A stretch of DNA of 64,000 nucleotides from Streptomyces puniciscabiei. Lineage in GTDB: Bacteria; Actinomycetota; Actinomycetes; Streptomycetales; Streptomycetaceae. The translations under genes were made by a program, and so were the position numbers. The notes under the pieces are model-generated. The model saw nothing but the letters and a program-made list of their open reading frames with translations. It was not told the origin of the DNA and did not search any database. The stretch's first letter is position 1. Each line of letters begins with the position of its first letter. The DNA lies in contig NZ_VFNX01000001.1 in the NCBI RefSeq assembly GCF_006715785.1, positions 186,001-250,000 on the forward strand. The letters run 5' to 3'. Of the stretch, positions 53,285 through 61,532 are shown in pieces.

Positions 53285-54133
53285 ATGGGACGAGTCACGG
53301 AACGACGCAAGGTCCTCCGCATCCGGGACGGGGCGCTCTCCACCCGGCCGGACACACTCGTCGCCGAGGAACCCCTGGAGATCCGGCTGAACGGCAAGCC
53401 GCTCGCGATCACCATGCGCACCCCGGGCGACGACTTCGCGCTGGCGGCGGGGTTCCTGGTGAGCGAGGGCGTCCTGGCCTCCACGGACGATCTGCGCAAC
53501 ATCGTCTACTGCGCGGGAGCGACGGCGGACGGCTCCAACACGTACAACGTGGTCGACGTGAAGACCGCGCCGGGGGTCGCCCTGCCGGACTTCACCCTGG
53601 AACGGAACGTCTACACCTCCTCCTCGTGCGGCCTGTGCGGCAAGGCCAGCCTGAACGCCGTGCGCACGACCGCGCGTTTCCCGATCGCCGACACTCCCCC
53701 GGTCCGGATCACCCCCGAGCTGCTGGCGAGCCTCCCCGACCGGCTGCGGGCGGCCCAGCGGGTGTTCGACCGGACCGGGGGCCTGCACGCGGCGGCGCTG
53801 TTCAGCGAGGGCGGCGAGCTGCTGGACGTACGGGAGGACGTGGGCCGGCACAACGCGGTCGACAAACTGGTCGGGCGGGCACTGCGGAACGGCGACCTGC
53901 CGCTGTCGCGGGCGATTCTGCTGGTGTCCGGGCGGGCCTCGTTCGAGCTGGCGCAGAAGGCGGTGATGGCCGGGATCCCGGTGCTGGCGGCCGTGTCGGC
54001 GCCGTCGTCGCTGGCGGTGGACCTGGCCGCCGAGGCGGGTCTGACGCTGGTGGGTTTCCTTCGGGGCAGCTCGATGAACGTGTACGCGGGCGAGGACCGC
54101 ATCGCCCTGCACGAGGCGGCCGCCCAGGGCTGA
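53285..54133 (+). CDS. fdhD: Formate dehydrogenase accessory sulfurtransferase FdhD
   Basis: 282 residues. The sulfur-transfer Cys pair is in SSSCGLCGKASLNAV; EEPLEIRLNGKPLAITMRTPGDDFALAAGFLVSEGV and REDVGRHNAVDKLVG are family hallmarks, as is the C-terminal RGSSMNVY. FdhD transfers sulfur to the Mo cofactor of formate dehydrogenase. ATG 8 nt after the upstream stop, end of the operon. Confidence 0.95.
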   Translation: MGRVTERRKVLRIRDGALSTRPDTLVAEEPLEIRLNGKPLAITMRTPGDDFALAAGFLVSEGVLASTDDLRNIVYCAGATADGSNTYNVVDVKTAPGVALPDFTLERNVYTSSSCGLCGKASLNAVRTTARFPIADTPPVRITPELLASLPDRLRAAQRVFDRTGGLHAAALFSEGGELLDVREDVGRHNAVDKLVGRALRNGDLPLSRAILLVSGRASFELAQKAVMAGIPVLAAVSAPSSLAVDLAAEAGLTLVGFLRGSSMNVYAGEDRIALHEAAAQG

Positions 54134-54179
54134 GGTGCCTCCCCCTTTTTTTGCTTCGTTCGCCTCCGGGGGCGCCTCA

Positions 54180-54249
54180 GCCGGTGTCGTGGGGCCCGAT
54201 CGTGCTCGGCGCTTCGCGCCTGCGCGCGTTCGGGCCCCTCGACACCGGC
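54180..54249. terminator. Long inverted repeat after fdhD
   Basis: Arms 54,180-54,199 and 54,230-54,249 pair over 20 positions with one mismatch; the loop contains a smaller GCGCTTCGCGC hairpin. Between the fdhD stop and the convergent isochorismatase stop, it is well placed as a two-way terminator. There is no T-tract. Confidence 0.7.
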
Positions 54250-54346
54250 GCGCCCCCTGCGGCTCTCTTCGCGGCCGGCGCGTCGGGACAGCCGTCCTTG
54301 GTGGGCTCTTGCCGTCGGCCGGGGGGCCCGGGTGTGCTGGGCGGTG

Positions 54347-54868
54347 TCAGGTGAAGGTCACGTCGGACGACCTCGTCACCGTGCCCAGCCTCGGGAAGTC
54401 CAGCCGGACGGACGCCTCGTGCTCGGCGGCGGTGAAGGCGGCCATGGCGTCCTCGGCGAAGACCAGGCCGTAGCCGAGGTCGGCGGCGGCGCGTGCGGTG
54501 GACTCGACGCCGAGGTTGGTGGCGATGCCCCCGAACACCAAGGTGGTGACGCCGCGTTCGCGGAGCCGCTCGTCCAGGCCGGTGCCCTGGAAGGCGCCGA
54601 CGGTGCGCTTGACCACCTCCAGGTCGCCGGGCCGGGCCAGGCCGGGCACGAGCCCGCTGCCGGGCGGCTGTTCGGCGACCGAGGGGCGTTCGACCCGGAC
54701 GAGGACGACGGGCGCCCCGGCGGCGCGGAAGGCACCGGCCAACTCTTCGGCGGCGGTGAGCACTTCGGTGCCTTTGCGGGGTTCCAGGGGCAGCGCGACG
54801 ATGCGTTCCATCAGGTCGACGAGGACCAGGGCGGTGCGCTGCGGGTCGAGGACGGGAGCTGCGGTCAT
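54347..54868 (-). CDS. Isochorismatase-like hydrolase without catalytic Cys
   Basis: 173 residues. The family Asp is in ALVLVDLMERIV, the Lys in LEVVKRTVGAFQGT, and the nucleophile loop reads FGGIATNLGVESTARAAADLGY, with Gly where Cys-hydrolases have Cys. True isochorismatases (EntB, PhzD) also have Gly here, so the protein may be active on vinyl ethers, or inactive. No siderophore genes are nearby. Adjacent to a MarR gene on the same strand (19-nt gap). Confidence 0.85.
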   Translation of the reverse strand: MTAAPVLDPQRTALVLVDLMERIVALPLEPRKGTEVLTAAEELAGAFRAAGAPVVLVRVERPSVAEQPPGSGLVPGLARPGDLEVVKRTVGAFQGTGLDERLRERGVTTLVFGGIATNLGVESTARAAADLGYGLVFAEDAMAAFTAAEHEASVRLDFPRLGTVTRSSDVTFT

Positions 54869-54887
54869 GACGGAACGTTAGCCGCCG

Positions 54888-55325
54888 TCAGCCGTCCGTG
54901 CCGGAAATCCGGATCAACAGGCCCATGAACTGCTCGCGTTCGGCGGCGGACAGCGGGGCGAGCAGCTCGTCGTTGGCCTCGCGGGCCGCCTTCTCGCAGC
55001 GCGCGAGGAGGCGGGCGCCGTCCTCGGTGAGGGACACGGCGTTCTTGCGCCGGTCCCCGGGGTCGGGGGCGCGCAGGACGTGTCCGGCGGACTGCAGGTC
55101 GTTGAGCACGCCGACCAGGTCCTTGGGGTCCAGGCCCACACTGCGGCCGAGGTCGGCCTGGGCCACGGGCTGGAGGTCGCGGACGGCGGAGAGGACCACG
55201 TGGTGCCACATCTTCTGACCCTCCGCCGCGAGCGCGCCGGCGACCAGGGAACGGCCCCGGGCGGCGGCCCGGCCGAGGAGCCAGCTGGGCAGGGAGCGGA
55301 TCGCGGGCAGGGGTGCTTCGGCCAT
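54888..55325 (-). CDS. MarR-family transcriptional regulator
   Basis: 145 residues. Winged helix: VAQADLGRSVGLDPKDLVGVLNDLQSAGHVLRAPDPGDRRKNAVSLTEDG with the conserved DRR wing. ATG at 55,325. Three similar 18-base sites lie between this gene and the divergent alcohol dehydrogenase gene, so it probably represses itself and that enzyme; the isochorismatase-like gene may be co-transcribed. Confidence 0.9.
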   Translation of the reverse strand: MAEAPLPAIRSLPSWLLGRAAARGRSLVAGALAAEGQKMWHHVVLSAVRDLQPVAQADLGRSVGLDPKDLVGVLNDLQSAGHVLRAPDPGDRRKNAVSLTEDGARLLARCEKAAREANDELLAPLSAAEREQFMGLLIRISGTDG

Positions 55326-55347
55326 GCCGGCAGCCTATCCGAGAAAC

Positions 55348-55415
55348 CGTTGGAGCTCCCAACGAATCTTCGGTATCGTTGGTGCTCCCAATGAATTCGT
55401 AGGTGCTCCCGACGA
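55348..55415. promoter_or_regulatory. Three 18-base repeats, probable MarR operators
   Basis: CGTTGGAGCTCCCAACGA at 55,348, CGTTGGTGCTCCCAATGA at 55,377 and CGTAGGTGCTCCCGACGA at 55,398. The first is almost palindromic. Spacing of 29 and 21 bp puts two sites on the same helix face. They fill the MarR/alcohol dehydrogenase promoter gap. Confidence 0.72.
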
Positions 55416-55454
55416 TCGATGCGCCGGGTCCGCCCGGCCCTGGAGGTGTGTGCG

Positions 55455-56371
55455 ATGCGTCGCGTCCGTTATGAATCCACCGGCGGCCCGCTGTTCCTGG
55501 AGGAGGCGCCGGTCCCCGAGCCCGGCCCCGGGGAGCTGCTGGTGCGCTGCGCGGCGGTCGGGGTCACCCTGCCCGTGGTCCGCAAGGTCACCGAGGCCGC
55601 CGAGCCGATCGCGCTCGGCGGTGAGATCGCCGGCGAGGTGGTGGCGGTGGGCGAGGGTGTGACCCGCTTCCGGCCGGGCGGGAGGGTGACCGGCTGTGCT
55701 TCGGACACGGGTACGCCGACTTCGCCCTGCTGCACGAGACCATGGCCTCCCCGATACCGGACGGCGCCGATGCCGTGGACGCGGTCGCGCTGGTGCGCAG
55801 CGGCCTGGTGGCGTTCGGGGCGCTGGAGGCGGCGCACCCGGTGCCGGGCGAGGCGGTGCTCGTCACGGCGGCGGCGAGCGGGGTCGGGCACCTGGCCGTG
55901 CAGCTGGCGCGGGCGCGGGGTGCGCGGCGGGTGGTGGGAGCCGTGTCCGACCCGGGGAAGGCGGAGTTCGTCCGCTCGCTGGGCGCGGACGACTGTATTC
56001 GGTATGGCGACGACAGCTGGGGAGATCCTGTCGACTGTGTACTGGATGCCGTCGGCGGTGACCTGCTCACTCCCGCCCTCGCCGCCCTGGCCCCGCACGG
56101 CCGCCTGGTCGCCTACAGCTCCGGCGGCGGCACCGTCCAGGCGTACGACCTGCTGGTGGGCGCCAAGTCGGTGATCGGCTTCCAGATGGCCCTGATCGCC
56201 CGCGGCCGGCCGGAGCTGTACGAGCAGTGGCGCCAGGAGCTGTGGCGCCTGTTCGCCGAGGGCACCCTCAGTCCGGCGGTACACGCCGAGTTCGCCCTGG
56301 AGGACGCGGCGAAGGCGCACGAGGTGATCGAGCGGCGGGCCAACCTCGGCAAGGTGGTGCTGCGCCCGTAG
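55455..56371 (+). CDS. Zinc-type alcohol dehydrogenase / quinone oxidoreductase (frameshifted near 55,690)
   Basis: N-terminal MDR (GroES-like) domain: MRRVRYESTGGPLFLEEAPVPEPGPGELLVRCAAVGV, GGEIAGEVVAVGEGV. Near 55,690 the frame changes from RVTGCASD to LCFGHGYADFALLHETMASPIPDGADAVDA. One base was lost in CCGGCT; restoring it gives 305 residues. The C-terminal Rossmann domain is intact (VLVTAAASGVGHLAVQLARARGARRVVGAV, VDCVLDAVGGDLL). NADPH-dependent quinone reductase is the likely class; no zinc-ligand set is obvious. Divergent from, and probably repressed by, the MarR protein. Confidence 0.83.
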
Positions 56372-56504
56372 CGCTTTCGCGCGCCGAGTGTGCTGCACGC
56401 TTCTTGTGAGGCGTCCCGGCCCCAACTACCGTCGACGGTGCGCACGTTGGACGTGGGATGTCCGGATGTCCAGATGTCCGGCCGACGAAGGGCAAGGTCC
56501 CGCC

Positions 56505-58382
56505 ATGCCGTCAGGTCTACGCGCCCGGCTCAGAGCCGTACTCGTCACCGCCCTCACCACGGCGGCACTGCTGCTGGTGCCGCTCGCAATCCCCCACCCG
56601 GCACACGCCCAATCCCCCGCCGCCGAGCCCGAATTCGAGCAGCAGGTCCTGTTCAAGGCCTCCCAGGACCCCGGCTACGCCTGCTTCCGCATACCGGCGA
56701 TCCAGCGGTCGAACGACGGCACCCTGCTGGCGTTCGCCGAGGGCCGGGTCCTCAACTGCGGGGACGCCGCCGACATCGACATCGTGCTCAAGCGCTCCAC
56801 CGACGGAGGCCGCACCTGGGGCCCGCTGCAGGTGGTCAACGAGGGCGCCGGCGACACCCACGGCAACCCGGCGCCGATCGTGGACCGCGCAACGGGCCGG
56901 ATCTGGCTCGCGGAGACCTACAACACCGGCCGTACCGACAGCGCCAGTTGCTCGGTCCCCTGCGACCGCACCCCGCACCTGCAGTACAGCGACGACGACG
57001 GCCGGACCTGGTCCGTGCCGCGCGATCTGAGCCCGGAGATCCTGCCCGCCGACTGGAACTCCTGGTACGCCACCGGGCCGGTGCACGGCATCCAGCTCAC
57101 CAAGGGCCGGTACGCGGGCCGGCTGGTCTTCGGCGTCAACACCGAGACCTGGGACGGCAGCCGGGTGACCGCCAACCACGCGGCGCTGATCGTGAGCGAC
57201 GACCACGGCGGCCACTGGCGGATCGGCGCCACCGACACCTGGCCCATCGCCGACGACGGCACCTTCCGGCAGAAGCCCTCCGAACTGGCCCTGGCCGAGC
57301 GCGGTGACGGCTCGATCCTGGTCAGCGCCCGGGAGCAGGACGGCACCGACCTCGGCCACCGCACCCAGGCCGTCAGCCGCGACGGCGGCGGCAGCTTCAC
57401 CGCGCCCTTCCACGACCTGCCCGACCTGTACGCCCCGCAGGTGCAGGGCTCGCTGCTGCGCCTCGGCGACCGCGTCCTGCTGGCCTGCCCCGGCGACCCC
57501 GACCGGCGGCGCACGATGATGATCCGCTCCTCCTACGACGGCGGCCGCACCTGGGACAGCGTGGACCGCGGCACCGTCGTGACCAAGGACTGGTCCGGCT
57601 ACTCCGACCTGGTGCGTGCCGACGCGGACACGGTCGGCCTGATCTACGAGGGCGGCGCGGTGGACGCGCGCGACGAGATCCGCTTCGCCCGCTTCACCGA
57701 GGACTGGCTCGCCCCGCGTCGCGGCCCCGACCCGGTCACCGCCGACCTCGCCCCGCACGCCCGCCCGGCCACCGTGCTCGGCGGCGCACGGGAGACGGAC
57801 GGGGTCTTCGGCGGCGCGCTGGAGTTCGACGGCACCGACGACGCCGTACGCCTGCCCTTCCGCACGGGGCTGCCCCTGGGGACGAAGGACTTCACGGCGT
57901 CCCTGTGGTTCCGGTACACGGCCACGGCCGGCGAGCAGCCGCTGCTGTGGATGGGCGGGGTCGGCACCACCCAGCCGCAGGTGTGGGTGCGCGGGGAGCC
58001 GGCGAACAACCGCATACAGGGGCTGATCACCGTACGGGACGGGGCGATCGCGCCGCAGACCACCTCTGTGCGCACGGGCACCGCGTACAACGACGGCCAG
58101 TGGCATCACCTGGTGCTGCGCCGGGGCGGAGGGCGGCTGTCGCTGTCCGTCGACGGCACGGAGACCTCCGTCGCCGACATACCGGGATCGGTGAGCCGTA
58201 ACTCCCCCTTCGGCGTGCACATCGGTCAGCGCATGGACAGCCGGGCCTTCTTCACCGGCGCCATCGACGAGGTGCACGTCTGGGACCGGGCCCTGACCGA
58301 CGCGGAGCTGGCGGACCCCAAGGCGCTCAGGTCACCGAAGGACACGGTCCTGTGGCTGCCCCTGGACCGGGTGAGCGGCTGA
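56505..58382 (+). CDS. Secreted exo-alpha-sialidase with C-terminal LamG/concanavalin-like domain
   Basis: 625 residues. Signal peptide (residues 1-~35: RARLRAVLVTALTTAALLLVPLAIPHPAHAQ). The GH33 six-bladed propeller follows, with the FRIP motif in YACFRIPAIQRSNDG and four Asp-box repeats (STDGGRTWGP, SDDDGRTWSVP, SDDHGGHWRI, SYDGGRTWDS). From ~residue 430 a LamG-like domain (FGGALEFDGTDDAVRLPF, WFRYTATAGEQPLLWMGGV, WHHLVLRRGGGRLSLSVDG, GAIDEVHVWDRALTDAEL). Cleaves terminal sialic acids from glycoconjugates outside the cell. The 3-prime end overlaps the convergent transporter gene by 51 nt. Confidence 0.93.
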   Translation: MPSGLRARLRAVLVTALTTAALLLVPLAIPHPAHAQSPAAEPEFEQQVLFKASQDPGYACFRIPAIQRSNDGTLLAFAEGRVLNCGDAADIDIVLKRSTDGGRTWGPLQVVNEGAGDTHGNPAPIVDRATGRIWLAETYNTGRTDSASCSVPCDRTPHLQYSDDDGRTWSVPRDLSPEILPADWNSWYATGPVHGIQLTKGRYAGRLVFGVNTETWDGSRVTANHAALIVSDDHGGHWRIGATDTWPIADDGTFRQKPSELALAERGDGSILVSAREQDGTDLGHRTQAVSRDGGGSFTAPFHDLPDLYAPQVQGSLLRLGDRVLLACPGDPDRRRTMMIRSSYDGGRTWDSVDRGTVVTKDWSGYSDLVRADADTVGLIYEGGAVDARDEIRFARFTEDWLAPRRGPDPVTADLAPHARPATVLGGARETDGVFGGALEFDGTDDAVRLPFRTGLPLGTKDFTASLWFRYTATAGEQPLLWMGGVGTTQPQVWVRGEPANNRIQGLITVRDGAIAPQTTSVRTGTAYNDGQWHHLVLRRGGGRLSLSVDGTETSVADIPGSVSRNSPFGVHIGQRMDSRAFFTGAIDEVHVWDRALTDAELADPKALRSPKDTVLWLPLDRVSG

Positions 58383-59378
58383 CGCGCGGACGCCGGCGCC
58401 CGGGGCCTGGTGCGGGTCCCGGGCCCGGCGCTTGGCGATGACCGCGCACACCATCAGCTGCATCTGGTGGAACAGCATCAGCGGCAGCACGGCGAGCGAG
58501 GCGTGGGCGCCGAACAGGACACTGGCCATGGGCAGCCCGGAGGCCAGGGACTTCTTCGACCCGGCGAACTGGATGGCGATCCGGTCCTCCCGGCCGAAGC
58601 CGAGCGCCTTGCCGCCGTACCAGGTCAGCAGAAGCATCACGGCGAGCAGGGCGGCCTCGACGGCGAGCAGCCCGCCGAGCCTGGCCGGGCTGACCTGGTG
58701 CCAGATGCCCCGGACCATGCCCTCGCTGAAGGCGGTGTAGACGACCAGCAGGATCGAGCCCCGGTCGACCAGCCCGAGGACCTTCTTGTGCCGGGCGACG
58801 AACCGGCCGATCCACGGCCGCAGCACCTGCCCGGCGAGGAACGGCACCAGCAGCTGGAGCACGATCTTGACCAGTGAGTCGGCGGAGAACCCCCCGCCGC
58901 TGTTGCCCAGCAGTCCGGCCGCCAGCAGCGGGGTGACGACGATGCCGACGAGGGAGGAGAAGGAGCCCGCGCAGATCGCCGCGGGCACGTTTCCGCGGGC
59001 GATCGAGGTGAACGCGATGGACGACTGGATCGTGGACGGCACGAGCGTCAGGAACAGCAGTCCCTGGTAGAGCAGCTGGGTCAGCAGCACCGGCACCAGG
59101 GCGCGCGCCGCCAGCCCGAACACCGGGAAGAGGACGAACGTGCAGACCAGGACGGTGACGTGGAGCCGCCAGTGGCGCAGCCCGTCCAGCGCCTCCCGCG
59201 TCGAGAGCCGGGCGCCGTAGAGGAAGAACAGGAAGGCGATCGCGGCCGTGGAGGCGCCGGAGGCGACGTGGGCGGCGGTGCCGTGGGCCGGGAACAGGGC
59301 CGCGAGGCCCACCGTGCCGATCAGCAGCACGATGTACGGGTCTACCGGCATCCAACTCGGCCAGCGCAGGCGTTTCAC
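58332..59378 (-). CDS. Bile acid:sodium symporter-family (SBF-like) transporter
   Basis: 348 residues with about nine to ten helices, from IVLLIGTVGLAALFPAHG to LAVLPLMLFHQMQLMVCAVIA. Conserved core: FLFFLYGARLSTREALDGLRHWRLH and GVIVTPLL-like SSLVGIVVTPLLAAGLLG, and FAGSKKSLASGLPMA. BASS family, SBF_like (PF13593) group. The GTG at 59,378 follows GGAGCACC. Divergent from a LysR regulator (158-bp gap), which probably controls it. Substrate, likely an organic anion, is not predictable. Confidence 0.88.
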   Translation of the reverse strand: MKRLRWPSWMPVDPYIVLLIGTVGLAALFPAHGTAAHVASGASTAAIAFLFFLYGARLSTREALDGLRHWRLHVTVLVCTFVLFPVFGLAARALVPVLLTQLLYQGLLFLTLVPSTIQSSIAFTSIARGNVPAAICAGSFSSLVGIVVTPLLAAGLLGNSGGGFSADSLVKIVLQLLVPFLAGQVLRPWIGRFVARHKKVLGLVDRGSILLVVYTAFSEGMVRGIWHQVSPARLGGLLAVEAALLAVMLLLTWYGGKALGFGREDRIAIQFAGSKKSLASGLPMASVLFGAHASLAVLPLMLFHQMQLMVCAVIAKRRARDPHQAPGAGVRASAAHPVQGQPQDRVLR

Positions 59379-59536
59379 GGTGCTCCGATTGCAGTGGGTG
59401 TCGTCTTGCGGTGTGTCGTTGCGGTCCGGGGCCCGCAGGGCCCCCCTCCATCGTCCTCCGCAGCCCGCCGATCGGGAATCCGGCATACCACTCTGACTGT
59501 CATCACGATATCCGATAGGCGGCTACGCTGCCTTGT

Positions 59537-60406
59537 ATGTACGACCCCACGCAGCTGCGCACCTTCCTCGCCGTGTCGCAGACGCTGAGCTTCACGCAGG
59601 CCGCGCGCCGGCTGGGGCTGCGGCAGTCCACGGTCAGCCAGCACGTGCGCCGGCTGGAGGACGCGACCGGGCGGCAGCTGTTCACCCGGGACACCCATTC
59701 GGTGGAGCTGACCGAGGACGGCGAGGCGATGCTGGGCTTCGCCCGCCGGATCCTGCAGGTCCACGAGCAGGCCACGGCGTTCTTCACCGGCACCCGGGTG
59801 CGCGGCCGGCTGCGGTTCGGCGCGTCCGAGGACTTCGTGCTCACCCGGCTGCCGGAGATCCTGGAGGGCTTCCGCTACGACCATCCGGAGGTCGACCTGG
59901 AGCTGACCGTGGAGCTGTCCGGCACCCTGCACGAGCAGCTGGCCGCCGGGAAGCTGGACCTGGTGCTGGCCAAGCGGCGCCCGGAGGATCCCGGGGGCGA
60001 ACTGGTCTGGCGCGACGACCTGGTGTGGATCGGCGCCGAGCGGCTGCGTCTGGACGCGGACCGGCCCGTCCCGCTGATCGTGTATCCGCCGCCCGGCATC
60101 ACCCGGGCCCGCGCGCTTCAGGCGCTGGAGCGCGAGGGCCGCGCCTGGCGGATCGTGTGCACCAGCGGCAGCCTCAACGGACTGATCGCGGCGGCCCGCG
60201 CCGGGCTCGGCGTGATGGCCCACTCCCGGCGCCTGATCCCGCCCGGTCTCTTCCGCCTGCCGGACCGTGCCGGGCTGCCCGACCTGGGCAAGGTCGACTT
60301 CGTCCTCGTCCACGGCCGCCGCCGGGGCACGGCGGAGGAGGCGGCGAACGCGCTGGCCGCGGCCGTCCTGGCGGGCGGGGAGCGGCTGCGCCGGCGGGGC
60401 GGCTGA
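59537..60406 (+). CDS. LysR-family transcriptional regulator
   Basis: 289 residues. N-terminal helix-turn-helix LRTFLAVSQTLSFTQAARRLGLRQSTVSQHVRRLEDATGRQLFTRD; the remaining ~200 residues form the effector domain (GRLRFGASEDFVLTRLPEILEGF). Divergent from the SBF-like transporter, in the classical LysR arrangement. The intergenic region contains a CGATATCCGATAG patch with partial symmetry that could be its site. Confidence 0.93.
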   Translation: MYDPTQLRTFLAVSQTLSFTQAARRLGLRQSTVSQHVRRLEDATGRQLFTRDTHSVELTEDGEAMLGFARRILQVHEQATAFFTGTRVRGRLRFGASEDFVLTRLPEILEGFRYDHPEVDLELTVELSGTLHEQLAAGKLDLVLAKRRPEDPGGELVWRDDLVWIGAERLRLDADRPVPLIVYPPPGITRARALQALEREGRAWRIVCTSGSLNGLIAAARAGLGVMAHSRRLIPPGLFRLPDRAGLPDLGKVDFVLVHGRRRGTAEEAANALAAAVLAGGERLRRRGG

Positions 60407-60432
60407 GGGCGTCACCCGGGCGTTGAGGCCCG

Positions 60433-61413
60433 TCAGCGGGGCACCGGGTACGTCAGCTGCTTGACCCGGCGCAGGAACGGCGTGGTCTCCACGTGCTGCA
60501 CGCCCTCCAGCTGCCCGAGGGGGCCGCTGAGGTAGGCGTAGAGACCGGCGGTGCTGCGGGCGATCGCGGTGACGACGAGGTTGGACGGTCCGGCCGTCGC
60601 GGAGACCCAGGCGGTCTCCGCGTGCGCGGCCAGGGCCTCGCCGACGGAGTGCAGGGCGGCCGGCGAGGCGGTGATCCACAGCGCGGCGACGACGGGATGG
60701 CCGAGTGTCTCCGTGTGGTACTCGGCGTCGATGTACACCGCGCCGGAGGCGCGCAGCGCGGCCAGCCGGCGCTTGACCGAGGACTCCGAGCGGCCTGTGG
60801 CGCGCTGCAGTTCCGGGTAGGAGGCCCGGCCGTCGCGTTCCAGGACGGCCAGCAGGGGCTCGTCCTCGGGCTCGATGCGGGGCGGGCCCGGGGCGGGGTC
60901 GGCGGCGGGGCGCAGGGCGGCGATCTGCTCGTCGCTGAGGACGGCGAGCTTGCGGAGCCAGCCCTCGTCACCGCCGTAGAACCGGTGCAGCAGCTGGTGG
61001 GCACGGATCTCGACCACGCTCGGTGTGCGCGGCAGCTTGCCCAGCAGCAGCTCGTCGTGGTCGCCCGGGGTGCGCGGCCGGGTCAGGCACAGCACCTCGG
61101 TGCCGCCCGAGGCGAGCCCGATCCAGTAGGTGTCGGGGCGCCGGGCGAGGGCCTCGGCGATGGCCGCGGCGCTGTCCGGTGCGCAGCGGATCCGCAGCAT
61201 CCACTGGTCCATGCCGAGCCGGTAGGAGTCCCGCATGGCGACCACCCGCAGGCCCCCTTGCGCGCACAGGCGCCGGTAGCGGCGCGCGATCGTCTGGTCG
61301 GAGACACCGAGCACGGACGCGATGCGGCTGAAGGAGGCCCGGGCGTCGACCTCCAGAGCGGACAGCAGCTGCAGGTCGAGCCGGTCGAACCTGTCGGATT
61401 CCATCTCCAGCAT
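60433..61413 (-). CDS. Lrp/AsnC-family regulator with duplicated DNA-binding and ligand domains
   Basis: 326 residues, about twice a normal Lrp/AsnC protein. First helix-turn-helix: RLDLQLLSALEVDARASFSRIASVLGVSDQTIARRYRRL; the first ligand domain follows. A second helix-turn-helix appears at ~residue 190 (EPLLAVLERDGRASYPELQRATGRSESSVKRRLAAL) with a second RAM-like domain. GGAGAG precedes the ATG at 61,413. Divergent from the DHA2 exporter, with TCGTACGGA repeats between them. Likely regulates the exporter in response to a small metabolite. Confidence 0.9.
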   Translation of the reverse strand: MLEMESDRFDRLDLQLLSALEVDARASFSRIASVLGVSDQTIARRYRRLCAQGGLRVVAMRDSYRLGMDQWMLRIRCAPDSAAAIAEALARRPDTYWIGLASGGTEVLCLTRPRTPGDHDELLLGKLPRTPSVVEIRAHQLLHRFYGGDEGWLRKLAVLSDEQIAALRPAADPAPGPPRIEPEDEPLLAVLERDGRASYPELQRATGRSESSVKRRLAALRASGAVYIDAEYHTETLGHPVVAALWITASPAALHSVGEALAAHAETAWVSATAGPSNLVVTAIARSTAGLYAYLSGPLGQLEGVQHVETTPFLRRVKQLTYPVPR

Positions 61414-61479
61414 GCGCTCTCCTGTCGGATTCCACCGTACGCGCACGCCGCACACATTCGATCGGCCGTGCCGGGGCCA

Positions 61480-61511
61480 TCGTACGGAGAGATCGGACGC
61501 TGTCGTACGGA
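61480..61511. promoter_or_regulatory. Paired TCGTACGGA sites in the AsnC/exporter promoter region
   Basis: TCGTACGGA at 61,480-61,488 and again at 61,503-61,511, 23 bp apart, between the two divergent starts. The ACGTACG-like core is self-complementary. Candidate sites for the adjacent AsnC-type regulator. Confidence 0.5.
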
Positions 61512-61532
61512 CTGACGGGAAGTGGAAGAGAC

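Noticed and set aside
54347..54868. Cysteine hydrolase (nicotinamidase-type) activity
   Set aside because: The nucleophile position is Gly (ATNLGVEST), so only an isochorismatase-like or inactive function is compatible.
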